Below are positions 49,953 through 59,538 of a DNA stretch of 64,000 nt, piece after piece. Each line of letters opens with the position of its first letter. Positions within the stretch are counted from its first letter, which is position 1. This stretch comes from Orbaceae bacterium lpD02 (GTDB taxonomy: Bacteria; Pseudomonadota; Gammaproteobacteria; Enterobacterales; Orbaceae), in NCBI GenBank assembly GCA_036251875.1, contig CP133960.1:1656258-1720257 (forward strand). Direction: 5' to 3'. Position numbers and translations under genes: made by a program. The notes under the pieces were generated by a model, which was given only the letters and a program-made list of their open reading frames with translations, ran no database searches and was not told where the DNA came from.

Positions 49953-50699
49953 ATGAAAACATTAATCAAAGCAATACCACTATTAATGGCTTCAATTGGA
50001 TTTGCATCGTCTGCATTAGCTGGCGTTCATTGGGGATATGAGGGTAGTGAATTGCCTGAAAATTGGGCACAATTATCACCTGAATATCAAATGTGTAGCT
50101 TAGGTAAAAACCAATCACCTGTCGATATTACTGGCACCATTAAAGCGCAAATAGGTGAGTTAGATGCTCATTATGGCCAAACATCTGGTACGATTGTTAA
50201 TAACGGCCATACCGTCCAAATTACAGAAAAAAATCCCAATGATTATCTTATTGTTAATGGTGAAAAATACAACCTGATACAATTTCATTTCCATGCACCA
50301 AGCGAAAATAAAATTAATGGCAAATCATATCCAATGGAAGGTCACTTTGTACATGCAAATGAGAATGGCGATCTATTAGTTATGGCTGTAATGTTTGATG
50401 AAGGCACTGAAAATACATCAGCAGAACAATTACTATCATTACTTAGCGAACAAGAAAATAAACCAACCAGCTTTGAGAATATCAATATTGCCTCTTTTTT
50501 ACCAAAAGATAAAAGCTATTATCGTTTTTCAGGTTCACTCACAACACCGCCATGTTCAGAAGGTGTAACATGGATTGTCCTAAAAAATCCGATGACATTA
50601 TCAAAATCAGAAATAGATAAATTTGCACATGCTTTTAAACACCATAATAATCGGCCAATACAGCCATTAAATGGGCGTATAATCATATCTAACGAGTAA
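49953..50699 (+). CDS. cah: Periplasmic alpha-type carbonic anhydrase
   Basis: The 248-residue protein has a signal peptide ending SSALA, then GVHWGYEGSELPENW, the usual alpha-CA start. Zinc ligands are in QFHFHAPSEN (about residues 109-118) and EGHFVHANE (about 129-137); GSLTTPPCSEGVTW carries the conserved substrate-pocket Thr and a cysteine that can pair with CSLGKNQSP. It hydrates CO2 in the periplasm. It stands alone after the gar operon and ends at a strong terminator. The 200 bases upstream hold no gene. Confidence 0.95.
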   Translation: MKTLIKAIPLLMASIGFASSALAGVHWGYEGSELPENWAQLSPEYQMCSLGKNQSPVDITGTIKAQIGELDAHYGQTSGTIVNNGHTVQITEKNPNDYLIVNGEKYNLIQFHFHAPSENKINGKSYPMEGHFVHANENGDLLVMAVMFDEGTENTSAEQLLSLLSEQENKPTSFENINIASFLPKDKSYYRFSGSLTTPPCSEGVTWIVLKNPMTLSKSEIDKFAHAFKHHNNRPIQPLNGRIIISNE

Positions 50700-50706
50700 T
50701 TCTTAT

Positions 50707-50737
50707 AAAATGACCTATTTGATATAGGTCATTTTTT
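50707..50737 (+). terminator. Rho-independent terminator after cah
   Basis: AAAATGACCTAT (50707-50718) and ATAGGTCATTTT (50724-50735) form a perfect 12-pair stem with a 5-base loop, followed by TT. It starts 8 bases past the cah stop. Confidence 0.9.
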
Positions 50738-50832
50738 CCCGCATTTGATCGACAATAACTAAACTTTTTTATCTAAATTCGGTATACTACGGGCTCTAAT
50801 CTAGCCTTCAAAGTCTATCTGGAGAAAATGGC

Positions 50833-52422
50833 ATGCAACCAAAGCACCCTATTTGTCGTGCACTATTAAGTGTATCAGATAAGTCAGGAATTGTTGAATT
50901 CGCTAAAGCTCTGTCTGACCGTAATGTTGAGCTCTTATCTACTGGCGGAACCGCGCAGCTCCTTATACAAAATAGTATTCCAGTAATTGAAGTTTCTGAT
51001 TATACCGGCTTTCCAGAAATGATGGATGGTCGAGTTAAAACACTGCATCCCAAAATCCATGGTGGCATTTTAGGGCGGCGTCAAATCGATGATGATATCA
51101 TGACCATGTACCACATTAAGCCAATCGATATGGTTGTGGTTAATCTATACCCTTTTGCTGATACGGTTGCAAAGCCAAGCTGTACACTTGCAGAAGCAGT
51201 TGAAAATATCGATATCGGTGGGCCAACGATGGTCCGTTCTGCTGCCAAAAATCACCAGCATGTAGCGATTGTTGTCGATAATAAAGATTATCAGACAATT
51301 ATTAACATGATGGATGACCAACAAAATAGTTTAACATTGGAGTATCGTTTCAATCTTGCAATTAAAGCCTTTGAACATACCGCTCAATATGATGGCATGA
51401 TTGCCAATTATTTTGGAAAACTAGTTCCGCCTTATTTTGGAGAAACTGACAAAGTATCAGGTGAATTTCCGAGAACACTGAATTTACAATTTACAAAAAA
51501 ACAAAATATGCGCTATGGTGAAAATAGCCACCAAAATGCGGCTTTTTATATCGATAATGAAATAAAAGAAGCAAGTGTTGCCACTGCCGAGCAGCTGCAA
51601 GGAAAAGAGCTCTCTTATAACAACATAGCTGATACGGATGCTGCGCTTGAATGCGTGAAAGAGTTTAGTCAGCCGGCCTGTGTGATCGTTAAACATGCGA
51701 ATCCATGCGGTGTTGCCGTAAGTGATTCGATATTAAAGGCTTATTTGCATGCTTATCAAACTGATCCGACCTCTGCATTTGGAGGCATTATTGCCTTTAA
51801 CCGCCCTCTTGATATGCAAACAGCCAAAGCGATTATTGAGAGGCAATTTGTTGAAGTGATTATTGCACCACAAATTGAAAATGACGCCCTTACAATACTT
51901 GAAGCTAAAAAGAATATTCGAGTATTGGTCTGCGGTGAATGGCAAGACCGCATTTCAGCTCTTGATTTTAAACGTGTTACTGGTGGCTTATTAGTACAAG
52001 AACGCGATTTAGGTATGGTAACTACGCGCGACTTCAACATTGTAAGTAAACGCAAACCAACCCAGCAAGAACTAACCGATGCGCTATTTTGTTGGAAGGT
52101 AGCAAAGTTTGTAAAATCAAATGCCATTGTTTATGCTAAAAATAACATGACGATTGGTATCGGTGCCGGACAAATGAGCCGAGTCTATTCAGCCAAGATA
52201 GCGGGAATAAAAGCGCAAGATGAGAATCTACCAGTAGCGGGCTCAGTTATGGCTTCAGATGCTTTCTTTCCATTTCGTGATGGTGTTGACGCTGCAGCCA
52301 GCGTCGGTATAACGTGTATTATCCATCCAGGCGGATCAATTAGAGATGAAGATGTGATTCAAGCTGCTAACGAACACAATATCGCCATGATCTTAACCGG
52401 AATGAGGCATTTTCGGCACTGA
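50833..52422 (+). CDS. purH: Bifunctional AICAR transformylase / IMP cyclohydrolase
   Basis: The 529-residue product equals E. coli PurH in length. The N-terminal IMP cyclohydrolase domain (about 1-195) has [25 protein letters not shown] and [15 protein letters not shown]; the C-terminal transformylase has [23 protein letters not shown] (catalytic Lys-His) and [10 protein letters not shown]. It carries out the last two steps of purine synthesis. A TATACT at 50783 may be its -10 element. No PurR box was recognised. purD follows after 49 bases, as in E. coli. Confidence 0.98.
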   Translation: MQPKHPICRALLSVSDKSGIVEFAKALSDRNVELLSTGGTAQLLIQNSIPVIEVSDYTGFPEMMDGRVKTLHPKIHGGILGRRQIDDDIMTMYHIKPIDMVVVNLYPFADTVAKPSCTLAEAVENIDIGGPTMVRSAAKNHQHVAIVVDNKDYQTIINMMDDQQNSLTLEYRFNLAIKAFEHTAQYDGMIANYFGKLVPPYFGETDKVSGEFPRTLNLQFTKKQNMRYGENSHQNAAFYIDNEIKEASVATAEQLQGKELSYNNIADTDAALECVKEFSQPACVIVKHANPCGVAVSDSILKAYLHAYQTDPTSAFGGIIAFNRPLDMQTAKAIIERQFVEVIIAPQIENDALTILEAKKNIRVLVCGEWQDRISALDFKRVTGGLLVQERDLGMVTTRDFNIVSKRKPTQQELTDALFCWKVAKFVKSNAIVYAKNNMTIGIGAGQMSRVYSAKIAGIKAQDENLPVAGSVMASDAFFPFRDGVDAAASVGITCIIHPGGSIRDEDVIQAANEHNIAMILTGMRHFRH

Positions 52423-52471
52423 TATTAAATAAAGTATTAACTAGTTACGTTTTATCTAAATGAGGATTGGT

Positions 52472-53767
52472 ATGAAAGTATTAATTATCGGTAACGGTGG
52501 ACGAGAGCATGCTCTGGCATGGAAAGTAGTACAATCGCCTCTAGCGACAAAAATTTTTGTCGCACCTGGTAATGCAGGAACGGCACTTGAAGACAATTTA
52601 GAAAATATTGCTATTAATGCAACCGATATTGAAGGTTTAGTTGCTTTTGCCAAAAAAGAAGAAATTGACCTAACCCTTGTTGGTCCGGAAGCTCCATTAG
52701 TAATGGGCATAGTAGATAGATTTCGCGAGGAAGGTTTAAAAATATTCGGCCCAACCAAAGCTGCCGCACAGCTCGAAGGCTCGAAAGCGTTTACGAAAGA
52801 CTTTTTAGCGCGCCATAATATTCCAACTGCTGATTACCAAAGCTTTACTGAAATAGAACCGGCAATTAACTATATACATCAAAAAGGTGCGCCAATTGTA
52901 GTTAAAGCTGATGGGCTCGCTGCTGGTAAAGGCGTTATTGTTGCAATGACATTGCAAGAGGCCGAAAATGCCGTTCACGATATGCTAGCCGGTAATGCAT
53001 TTGGCGATGCTGGGCATCGAGTGGTCATTGAAGAATACCTTGATGGAGAAGAAGCAAGCTTTATTGTCATGGTTGATGGTAAACACATAGAGCCGATGGC
53101 CACCAGTCAAGATCATAAACGAGTTGGTGATAAAGATAGTGGACTAAATACCGGAGGAATGGGTGCTTACTCCCCAGCTCCCGTTATCACCGATGATATT
53201 TTTAAACGCGTAATGGAACACGTAATTTATCCAACCGTCGAAGGAATGGCTGCGGAAGGTAATATTTACACTGGTTTTTTATATGCGGGTTTAATGATCG
53301 ACAAGCAAGGTAACCCTAAAGTAATTGAATTTAACTGCCGGTTTGGCGATCCAGAAACTCAGCCAATTATGATGCGTCTACAATCAGATTTAGTCAAACT
53401 ATGCCTTGCAGCGATCGATGGTAAACTCAATACCGTTCATGCCAATTGGGATGCAAGGCCAGCACTAGGTGTGGTTATGGCGGCTAGCGGATACCCAAAC
53501 GATTATACAATAGGTGATGAGATAACGGGTTTACCTAAGTATGATAAGAATGACTGTAAGGTGTTCCACTCTGGCAGCGTTCTTAACGAGAATAAAGTGT
53601 ATACCAACGGTGGCCGAGTATTATGCATTACAACTCTAGGGCTTTCTGTCGCGGATGCTCAGCAATACGCCTACCAACAAATAAAATCGATTAATTGGAA
53701 TGGTTGCTTCTACCGCAATGATATTGGTTATCGAGCAATAGCACGCGAACAAATAAGCAAAAATTAA
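52472..53767 (+). CDS. purD: Phosphoribosylamine-glycine ligase
   Basis: The start is ATG at 52472, six bases after GAGG, giving MKVLIIGNGGREHALAWK as in E. coli PurD; an in-frame ATG at 52460 overlaps that Shine-Dalgarno. The 431-residue ATP-grasp enzyme has VKADGLAAGKGVIVA (about residues 145-159), NTGGMGAYSPAP and VIEFNCRFGDPETQP. It makes glycinamide ribonucleotide in purine synthesis. Its place after purH is the standard order. Confidence 0.98.
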   Translation: MKVLIIGNGGREHALAWKVVQSPLATKIFVAPGNAGTALEDNLENIAINATDIEGLVAFAKKEEIDLTLVGPEAPLVMGIVDRFREEGLKIFGPTKAAAQLEGSKAFTKDFLARHNIPTADYQSFTEIEPAINYIHQKGAPIVVKADGLAAGKGVIVAMTLQEAENAVHDMLAGNAFGDAGHRVVIEEYLDGEEASFIVMVDGKHIEPMATSQDHKRVGDKDSGLNTGGMGAYSPAPVITDDIFKRVMEHVIYPTVEGMAAEGNIYTGFLYAGLMIDKQGNPKVIEFNCRFGDPETQPIMMRLQSDLVKLCLAAIDGKLNTVHANWDARPALGVVMAASGYPNDYTIGDEITGLPKYDKNDCKVFHSGSVLNENKVYTNGGRVLCITTLGLSVADAQQYAYQQIKSINWNGCFYRNDIGYRAIAREQISKN

Positions 53768-53787
53768 ATTAATTTAATATATCAATA

Positions 53788-53824
53788 CGATTAGCAAACG
53801 CTCAAAACAGGCGTTTACTAATCG
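53788..53824 (+). terminator. Stem-loop after purD, probable terminator without U-tract
   Basis: CGATTAGCAAACGC (53788-53801) pairs with GCGTTTACTAATCG (53811-53824) with one mismatch around a 9-base loop, about 20 bases past the purD stop. A U-run is lacking; a second small stem (TCGGTT-GTT-AACCGA) follows directly. Confidence 0.5.
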
Positions 53825-53984
53825 GTTGTTAACCGATGTCCATTGCATAGCCAAAAGATTAAGCGCGATAATGTCATTTATAATCAACCTTATATGCAGT
53901 GATCTCAGTATATAACTGCTTGATATAGCAATAATAAACTACCCGCAGAGACAAAATTTCCCACTCATAATTGGCCAGATTTTG

Positions 53985-54554
53985 TTATAACATAGAAAAA
54001 ACTAGTTTTCCTTGCTCTACTCTGATATTTGATACGCTTTTGAATGCCAGACGTTCAAGTTGATTACTCTGATCTAATTGATATATAGGATTATGTTCAA
54101 AATATAGCTGTAATGCTTGATTAAGGTATGGCAGCAACATACCAGAACTGATAGAACCGAGACGAGAATCGATTTGATAATCGGCTATTTCAACTTGTTT
54201 TAAATAAATGGCATCTTGTTGTTTGTTTATTTCTGGCAGTGCATTCAGATGCAATTTGATGCTAACGTTTTCGGTCGCCAATGGGGTTTGAATCGACAAT
54301 TGTGCAGTACCGTTTGCTGCAACTTGATTTGCTTGTTGCTGACCAATATTTAAGTTAAGTTTATTAAAATCTAACTTCATTTTAAGCATATTACTTGCAT
54401 CAATACTCTGGCTATATTCAGCTAGTTTTTTTTGTAAGGCACTGTTTAGCGCCTGTTCAGATAAACTATATTGACCAATTTGCTGGCAGGCTGAAAGCAG
54501 CCCAGCTAGTAAAAGTAGTGCCATAAATAGTGATAATTGTTTCAATCGCATCAT
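53985..54554 (-). CDS. DUF1439 family lipoprotein (YceB-like)
   Basis: The 189-residue protein has a lipoprotein signal peptide with lipobox LLSAC (Cys about residue 23) followed by QQIGQYSLSEQALN, which parallels E. coli YceB (CNQLTQYTITEQEIN). The C-terminal part SGMLLPYLNQALQLYFEHNP matches the family end. Position +2 is Gln, so it should go to the outer membrane. The function of the family is not well established. It is transcribed divergently from proC. Confidence 0.85.
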   Translation of the reverse strand: MMRLKQLSLFMALLLLAGLLSACQQIGQYSLSEQALNSALQKKLAEYSQSIDASNMLKMKLDFNKLNLNIGQQQANQVAANGTAQLSIQTPLATENVSIKLHLNALPEINKQQDAIYLKQVEIADYQIDSRLGSISSGMLLPYLNQALQLYFEHNPIYQLDQSNQLERLAFKSVSNIRVEQGKLVFSML

Positions 54555-54842
54555 TTAACTCACCCTTAATAGTATAATTGATCAACTATTATACAAGCCT
54601 AAAAAAGTATATCTACCAATAACAAAGATAAGGTTAATCTTCTTAGATAAAAAATCAAATAATCTTAATAATCCTCGATAACACTAAAATTGCATAATAA
54701 TATAGCTTAGACACAATATTGCGACCCACGATACGAATAGGTAAAATATCCTAATAGCAATCCATCAATAACAACAAATAACAGTATAAGGGTGTAAGTA
54801 ATTTGCACACTGCAAGAAACACACCAAAATAGGAGACAAAAC

Positions 54843-55634
54843 ATGAAACAGATTGGAATAATTGGCGTTGGCCATTTAGGTTCAGCACTAATCAGCGGTT
54901 TGTTAAAAAGCCAATACCTTGAACCTAACAACTTATTCATCAGTGGAGGGGCAAGTAATAAAGCCCAAAAACTTGCACAGCAATTGGATTGCCATTTTTG
55001 CGCAGATAATAGTGAATTGGCTAGCAAGGTTGATATTCTAATCTTAGCCGTTATTCCCCAAATACTGCCCAACGTACTCGAACAAGTGAAATTGTCTATC
55101 AAAGCAGATACAATTATCATTTCTGTCGCATCATCGTTTACCTTAGAGCAATTCTATCAACACTTACCGCCGCACACGCCAATTGTACGTGCTATTCCAA
55201 ATATTCCAAGTTCGGTATGCCAAGGTATGACGGCAATTACCCCATCAGCACAAGTTAAATCAGCACAACTTGAGCTGGTAAAACAGCTATTTCTTGCCAT
55301 TGGTAAAATTATCCTAATAGAAGAAAAAAAACTAGAGATTAGTGGCACGGTTGCAGGATGCTCACCGGCTTATGTTGCACTATTTACTGAAGCCTTAGCC
55401 GATGCTGGCGTACTGGCTGGTTTATCCCGTGATGAAGCATATTTGCTTAGCAAGCAAGCTGTTTTAGGCGCCGCAAGTGTACTTTTAGAGCAAGATATGT
55501 TACCTGCACAACTTAAAGATAGTGTTAGTTCGCCAGGAGGAACCACTATTCGCGGCATAGCACAACTAGAAAAATTTGGCTTACGCAATGCCGTTATTGA
55601 AGCCGTTAAAGCTTCCGCTAAGGTTAAGGATTAA
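54843..55634 (+). CDS. proC: Pyrroline-5-carboxylate reductase
   Basis: The 263-residue protein has a Rossmann start IGIIGVGHLGSALISGL (residues 4-20), VRAIPNIPSSVCQGMTA (about 118-134) and the C-terminal signature DSVSSPGGTTIRGI (about 223-236). It reduces pyrroline-5-carboxylate to proline with NAD(P)H. AGGAG lies nine bases before the ATG. It stands alone and converges with gss. Confidence 0.97.
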   Translation: MKQIGIIGVGHLGSALISGLLKSQYLEPNNLFISGGASNKAQKLAQQLDCHFCADNSELASKVDILILAVIPQILPNVLEQVKLSIKADTIIISVASSFTLEQFYQHLPPHTPIVRAIPNIPSSVCQGMTAITPSAQVKSAQLELVKQLFLAIGKIILIEEKKLEISGTVAGCSPAYVALFTEALADAGVLAGLSRDEAYLLSKQAVLGAASVLLEQDMLPAQLKDSVSSPGGTTIRGIAQLEKFGLRNAVIEAVKASAKVKD

Positions 55635-55652
55635 CTAAAAAATGACTTTAAA

Positions 55653-55680
55653 TGAAAAACAGCCCAACAAATTGGGCTGT
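55653..55680 (-). terminator. Terminator between convergent proC and gss
   Basis: ACAGCCCAA (55659-55667) and TTGGGCTGT (55672-55680) form a perfect 9-pair stem with a 4-base loop. On the minus strand it is followed by TTTTTCATTT, so it best terminates gss; on the plus strand it may also stop proC although the U-run is weak. Confidence 0.8.
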
Positions 55681-55765
55681 GATAAAGAGATAGAACTGAT
55701 TTTTTACACTAAAATAATATGTTACGAAAAAATTTTAACGAAACTATTCAAATATAAAATAAATT

Positions 55766-57643
55766 TTACTTAATAAATTCATCATCATTAAGCACACGCA
55801 ATGGCTCCATATCACTCTCACCTTTTATCACTAACGATGGATCAGAGCGTAGACACGTTCCACCATAATGCCCACCGACAGTGAAGGTACAAACCTGCAC
55901 ATATTTATTAGCAACCTTTGGTAAACACCAAAGCTGTTGATAAATATTCTCTTGCTGAGCAAATTTGCCTGCTGTTTTACCTAAGACTTGTTCATCATGA
56001 TTGATTAACTCGATATTATCACCGCGGCGACCACCAATCGGTTTAATCGCATAACCTTTTTCAATCAAACTGTCATTTAACTCAAAGGTTGCTTCCAATA
56101 AATAACGGTGATTAGGGAATAATGACCAAAGTACCGGTAAAATGGCTTTATTACTGGGAATAACTGTCCATAAAGGCTCAAATACATTAACCTCAGGTCG
56201 TAATAAAACATCAATTAAACGCACTTGGTTGTCAGGATGCCCTGTCCTGATTGGTGGCGCAAAAAATTGTGTTTCACCATCTTGCTGCAATTGCTCTATC
56301 ACTGTCTCCCATGCCCAAGTCTTCCAAACACAGTTGATACTTCTATTGTCAGTATCAACTAATTGGCCCCGCCGATCCCAGTGCAAATCATCTAAGCCAT
56401 GCAAAATTTTACTCTCAAAACCGGCTTGCGTGAGTGCTTTTTGCATAAATAAAGCGTGATAATTTTCTTCACTATCATTATCTTGCATAATATGGACAAA
56501 AGGTTTGGCATCACTATGTTTCCACGCTTCAGTTAACACATCAATCAATCCATCACCAGGGTTAGTTCCGGCAGTTAGCCCGCCTTGTGCGGCCCATTTT
56601 TGTAAAATAATGCCCGTTTCGGTATGGCAAGATGCTGAATCAGCATTGTATTCATACACTTTTAATCCTCGTTCATCCATACAAAAATCTAATCGGCCTG
56701 TAATCATCTGATAGCGACGCATCTTCCACGATAGGCGGATTCGTGGCCACAGCATTTCTGGTACGTTAAAAGTGCGTAGTAATTTATCATCTTTTAATAC
56801 CCGGTCAGTTGCATGCAAGTACATCAGATGCAACTCATTTGTCGCCCGAATAAGCTCTTGTTGCGCGCTCTCAGAGAGAGTGAAATATTGATAAGGATTA
56901 TCGTGGTTCACATTATGACCACTAGCCATAACGTAAGCTTGCTCTAACGGATCGTTTTCGTTAAGCCATTTACCAGCAAATTGACCATTATTCGGTATTT
57001 GACGTTGATGAATAGGTCTAAGCTCTAACGGTGTTGTTGGCTGCTCTAAACTATCAGTGGGATCAGCGGTTTGTATCATCCATCCTAAAATAACCGTATC
57101 CGTAAAAGTATCATGCAATTGATACCCTCCACTAATATAGGTTAATGGTAACTCCCTCGTCCACTGCTGGCCGGCCGGTAAATGTGTATGTAAGACATTT
57201 TGTTCAACAATCCGAACTTTATCAGCTAAAACTTCAGTTATAATTGCGACATGACCGGTTCGTTTAAAGATCCCCGCTTCCTGCCAAACTAATAACGCGC
57301 CAGCTATAGGCTCTTTTTTTCCCCCATTTGCGAACGCTTGTAAAGGCAATAACTCTTCATCAACCACGTGACGTAAAATACGTAGCGAAAAAATTTCATG
57401 CGCCATGCCTACATCGGTAAATACGACGCCATAATTAAGGTATAAAAATCGTCTTGCAAATTCAACGCATTGCCACTTATACCCCATATATTCATGACCG
57501 ATATAGCTACGAAAAGAAGCATCATCAGGATAATCGTCTTTATTTACTGAGCTATAATCAGAAGAGTAGATAGCAACACCGCCCGGCGCATAGCCTAGCA
57601 AAGTACCAAATGGCTCATTTTGTTCAGTTATATCTACCGGCAT
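55766..57643 (-). CDS. gss: Bifunctional glutathionylspermidine amidase/synthetase
   Basis: The 625-residue product matches E. coli Gss (619) along its whole length. The N-terminal CHAP amidase has YKWQCVEFARRFLYLNYG (catalytic Cys about residue 58) and TGHVAIITEV (His); the C-terminal ATP-grasp synthetase has DFCMDERGLKVYEYNADSA and the ending TFTVGGHYGGTCLRSDPS. It joins glutathione to spermidine and can cleave the product, modulating thiol redox state. It is transcribed divergently from the hyp cluster. Confidence 0.97.
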   Translation of the reverse strand: MPVDITEQNEPFGTLLGYAPGGVAIYSSDYSSVNKDDYPDDASFRSYIGHEYMGYKWQCVEFARRFLYLNYGVVFTDVGMAHEIFSLRILRHVVDEELLPLQAFANGGKKEPIAGALLVWQEAGIFKRTGHVAIITEVLADKVRIVEQNVLHTHLPAGQQWTRELPLTYISGGYQLHDTFTDTVILGWMIQTADPTDSLEQPTTPLELRPIHQRQIPNNGQFAGKWLNENDPLEQAYVMASGHNVNHDNPYQYFTLSESAQQELIRATNELHLMYLHATDRVLKDDKLLRTFNVPEMLWPRIRLSWKMRRYQMITGRLDFCMDERGLKVYEYNADSASCHTETGIILQKWAAQGGLTAGTNPGDGLIDVLTEAWKHSDAKPFVHIMQDNDSEENYHALFMQKALTQAGFESKILHGLDDLHWDRRGQLVDTDNRSINCVWKTWAWETVIEQLQQDGETQFFAPPIRTGHPDNQVRLIDVLLRPEVNVFEPLWTVIPSNKAILPVLWSLFPNHRYLLEATFELNDSLIEKGYAIKPIGGRRGDNIELINHDEQVLGKTAGKFAQQENIYQQLWCLPKVANKYVQVCTFTVGGHYGGTCLRSDPSLVIKGESDMEPLRVLNDDEFIK

Positions 57644-57750
57644 CGTGTTACCTTACATTAATGCTAAAAAAATCAATTCACTATCATATTCCAATTTATT
57701 ATCTAACTCTAGATTAAAGAAAATTAATTAAACAATTTTATCGCGTTTGC

Positions 57751-57784
57751 TATTATCATAGCCGAGCTTAAAGGGTATGATAGT
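57751..57784. promoter_or_regulatory. Inverted repeat upstream of hypA, possible operator
   Basis: TATTATCATA (57751-57760) and TATGATAGTA (57775-57784) are complementary at nine of ten positions with 14 bases between them, ending 29 bases before the hypA start. A third related word, CTATCATA, lies near 57680. The spaced, inverted arrangement suggests a regulator site or a leader hairpin. It does not fit the E. coli NikR order GTATGA-N16-TCATAC, so no regulator is named. Confidence 0.4.
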
Positions 57785-57813
57785 AAAACGATTCCCTCAT
57801 ATTAATATACACC

Positions 57814-58158
57814 ATGCATGAGCTTACCCTATGCTACCAAACTTATGAAATGGTAGAGCAAAAAGCTAAAGCAATCGGGGCAAAACGAATTAATGCCATC
57901 TGGTTAGAAATTGGCGCACTTTCATGTGTTGAGATTGAGGCGATTAATTTTTGTTTTGAGCTCGTCTGTAAAGATACAATGGCTGAAAACTGTAAAATAC
58001 ATATCCATCAGCAACCCGCTAAAGCTTGGTGTGATGACTGCCAACAAAAAATAAATATTGATAATGTATTTATCCCCGAATGTAATTTATGCGGTAACGG
58101 TAATATTATTGTCGATGCAGACGATAAAGTATGGGTAAAAAAAATCCAAGTTGACTGA
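57814..58158 (+). CDS. hypA: Hydrogenase nickel-insertion protein HypA
   Basis: The 114-residue protein begins MHELTLCYQ; the N-terminal Met-His-Glu binds nickel in this family. The zinc domain has CDDC (about residues 73-76) and CNLC (about 94-97). With HypB it delivers nickel to NiFe hydrogenase large subunits. It starts the hyp cluster; 219 bases separate it from hypB. Confidence 0.95.
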   Translation: MHELTLCYQTYEMVEQKAKAIGAKRINAIWLEIGALSCVEIEAINFCFELVCKDTMAENCKIHIHQQPAKAWCDDCQQKINIDNVFIPECNLCGNGNIIVDADDKVWVKKIQVD

Positions 58159-58166
58159 TATTGTTA

Positions 58167-58175
58167 TGCTATACT
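58167..58175 (+). promoter_or_regulatory. Candidate extended -10 promoter for hypB
   Basis: TGCTATACT (58167-58175) fits an extended -10, just after the hypA stop and about 200 bases before hypB. A GGTACT...AGTACC inverted repeat (58177-58210) follows, with TAATAAG repeated inside it. The long spacer suggests that hypB may have its own start. This is a weak call. Confidence 0.3.
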
Positions 58176-58377
58176 CGGTACTACGTAATAGGTAATAAGT
58201 AATAAGTACCCAATAAAAGCTAAAATTTATAAGAACAAATAGACCCATAAATTGATGAAATCATCTCTTTAAATCAATACATAAAAATATACCGATAAAC
58301 GTGTTAGCTAATAATCCGTTAATTAGCCTATCGTTGTGTGTTACACGATAAAGAGAATAAATGAGGAGTACAATGCT

Positions 58378-59268
58378 ATGTGTGTTACTTGTGGCTGTGA
58401 TTCAGGACCTCAATCCGATGATGTTACTAATAAAGATATCAATAAAAATAAACCTTATATAATCGAGCATCACTACCACCATCAAGGCGATGTTCATCAT
58501 CATTATCACTATTATGAGAGTGACAGCAAAATTAGACTCAACAAGCAACATGAACATGAACATGAACATGAACATGAACATGAACATGAACACGATACAG
58601 CAAATGCGAATAAAGCCTCACGGTTAATTGCCATAGAGCAGCATGTTTTAGCCAAAAATGATCATGTCGCGCAACACAATGCCCAACACTTTAGTGAACA
58701 TAATATTCTTACGTTAAATCTTATGTCTAGCCCCGGTTCTGGCAAAACAACCCTACTCACCGAAACATTAAACCGCATTAAAACCAAAACGGACTGTTTT
58801 GTTATCGAAGGTGATCAACAAACCAATAATGATGCACAAAGAATTAGCGCGACAGGTATTGCCGTTATCCAAGTCAATACGGGTAAAGGTTGTCATTTGG
58901 ATGCAGAGATGGTACATAAAGCCTTGCATGAGCTAGCGCCGACAAATAATAGTATTTTATTTATTGAGAATGTGGGTAATTTAGTCTGCCCGGCAAGCTT
59001 TAACTTAGGTGAAAAAAACAGAGTTGTCGTCATTTCAGTAACCGAAGGCGATGATAAACCGCTTAAATATCCTCATATGTTTGTTGCTGCCGATTTAATG
59101 ATTATCAACAAAATCGATCTGCTGCCTTATGTTGATTTTGACATTGACGCCTGCATTGCGAATGCAAAGCAAATTAATTCCAACTTAACGACCATTAGCT
59201 TGTCATGTAAAACAGGTGAAGGCCTCCGTGAGTGGTTAGCTTGGTTGGAGGCACAACAGTGTGTATAG
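58378..59268 (+). CDS. hypB: Hydrogenase nickel GTPase HypB with His-rich N-terminus
   Basis: ATG at 58378, nine bases after GAGGAG, gives MCVTCGCDSG, the CxxCGC nickel-site start of HypB; an in-frame ATG at 58336 would bury that motif. The 296-residue protein then has a His-rich segment (HHYHHQGDVHHHYHYY and a (His-Glu) run, about residues 25-75) that should store nickel, and a SIMIBI GTPase domain with SSPGSGKTTLLTET (P-loop), EGDQQTNNDA, GKGCHLDA, FIENVGNLVCPA and NKIDLLPY. It supplies nickel to hydrogenase with HypA. hypC starts inside its last codons. Confidence 0.95.
   Translation: MCVTCGCDSGPQSDDVTNKDINKNKPYIIEHHYHHQGDVHHHYHYYESDSKIRLNKQHEHEHEHEHEHEHEHDTANANKASRLIAIEQHVLAKNDHVAQHNAQHFSEHNILTLNLMSSPGSGKTTLLTETLNRIKTKTDCFVIEGDQQTNNDAQRISATGIAVIQVNTGKGCHLDAEMVHKALHELAPTNNSILFIENVGNLVCPASFNLGEKNRVVVISVTEGDDKPLKYPHMFVAADLMIINKIDLLPYVDFDIDACIANAKQINSNLTTISLSCKTGEGLREWLAWLEAQQCV
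58549..58590 (+). repeat. Seven tandem copies of CATGAA inside hypB
   Basis: Seven perfect 6-base units encode alternating His and Glu. Being a multiple of three, the repeat can change length without breaking the frame. Confidence 0.97.
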
Positions 59269-59531
59269 GGATCCCTTGCCAGATTGTGAGCATCGATAAT
59301 CATGCACCTAACATTGCAATTGCAGAAGTGAACGGTATTGGCCGTCAGATTGATATTTCACTAGTTGCCAATAGCAATAACCCCATCACAGTCGGTCAAT
59401 GGGTTTTAGTGCATGTTGGTTTTGCGATGAGCATATTAGATGAAGATGAAGCAAAACACACATTATCTATCCTTAATGCTATGCAAGAAGAAGAGCCTGA
59501 TGTTAGTGTGTTATTCATAGGGAAGGAGTAA
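59259..59531 (+). CDS. hypC: Hydrogenase maturation chaperone HypC
   Basis: The start is GTG at 59259, which puts MCIGIPCQIVSID at the N-terminus; the Cys at position 2 is essential in HypC/HybG and must follow the initiator. GGAG lies eight bases upstream. The 90-residue protein has GQWVLVHVGFAMSILDEDEA in the middle. It carries the iron-cyanide group with HypD and chaperones the hydrogenase large subunit. It overlaps the hypB end by 10 bases. Confidence 0.94.
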   Translation: MCIGIPCQIVSIDNHAPNIAIAEVNGIGRQIDISLVANSNNPITVGQWVLVHVGFAMSILDEDEAKHTLSILNAMQEEEPDVSVLFIGKE

Positions 59532-59538
59532 CTTTGAA

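Noticed and set aside
50750-50832. PurR operator upstream of purH
   Set aside because: No sequence close to the ACGCAAACGTTTTCGT-type operator is present.
54707-55120. Minus-strand 137-residue frame overlapping proC
   Set aside because: It overlaps the well-supported proC gene and shows no recognisable domain.
58249-58265. TTGATGAAATCAT as an FNR site upstream of hypB
   Set aside because: The spacing between half-sites is 3 rather than 4 bases and the right half deviates from ATCAA.
58549-58590. Short tandem repeats as a possible CRISPR array
   Set aside because: The 6-base units are contiguous with no spacers and lie inside a coding region.
58402-58593. Minus-strand frame encoding a Met-Phe repeat protein
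   Set aside because: It is the antisense of the CATGAA repeat and His codons of hypB, with no start signal or family resemblance.
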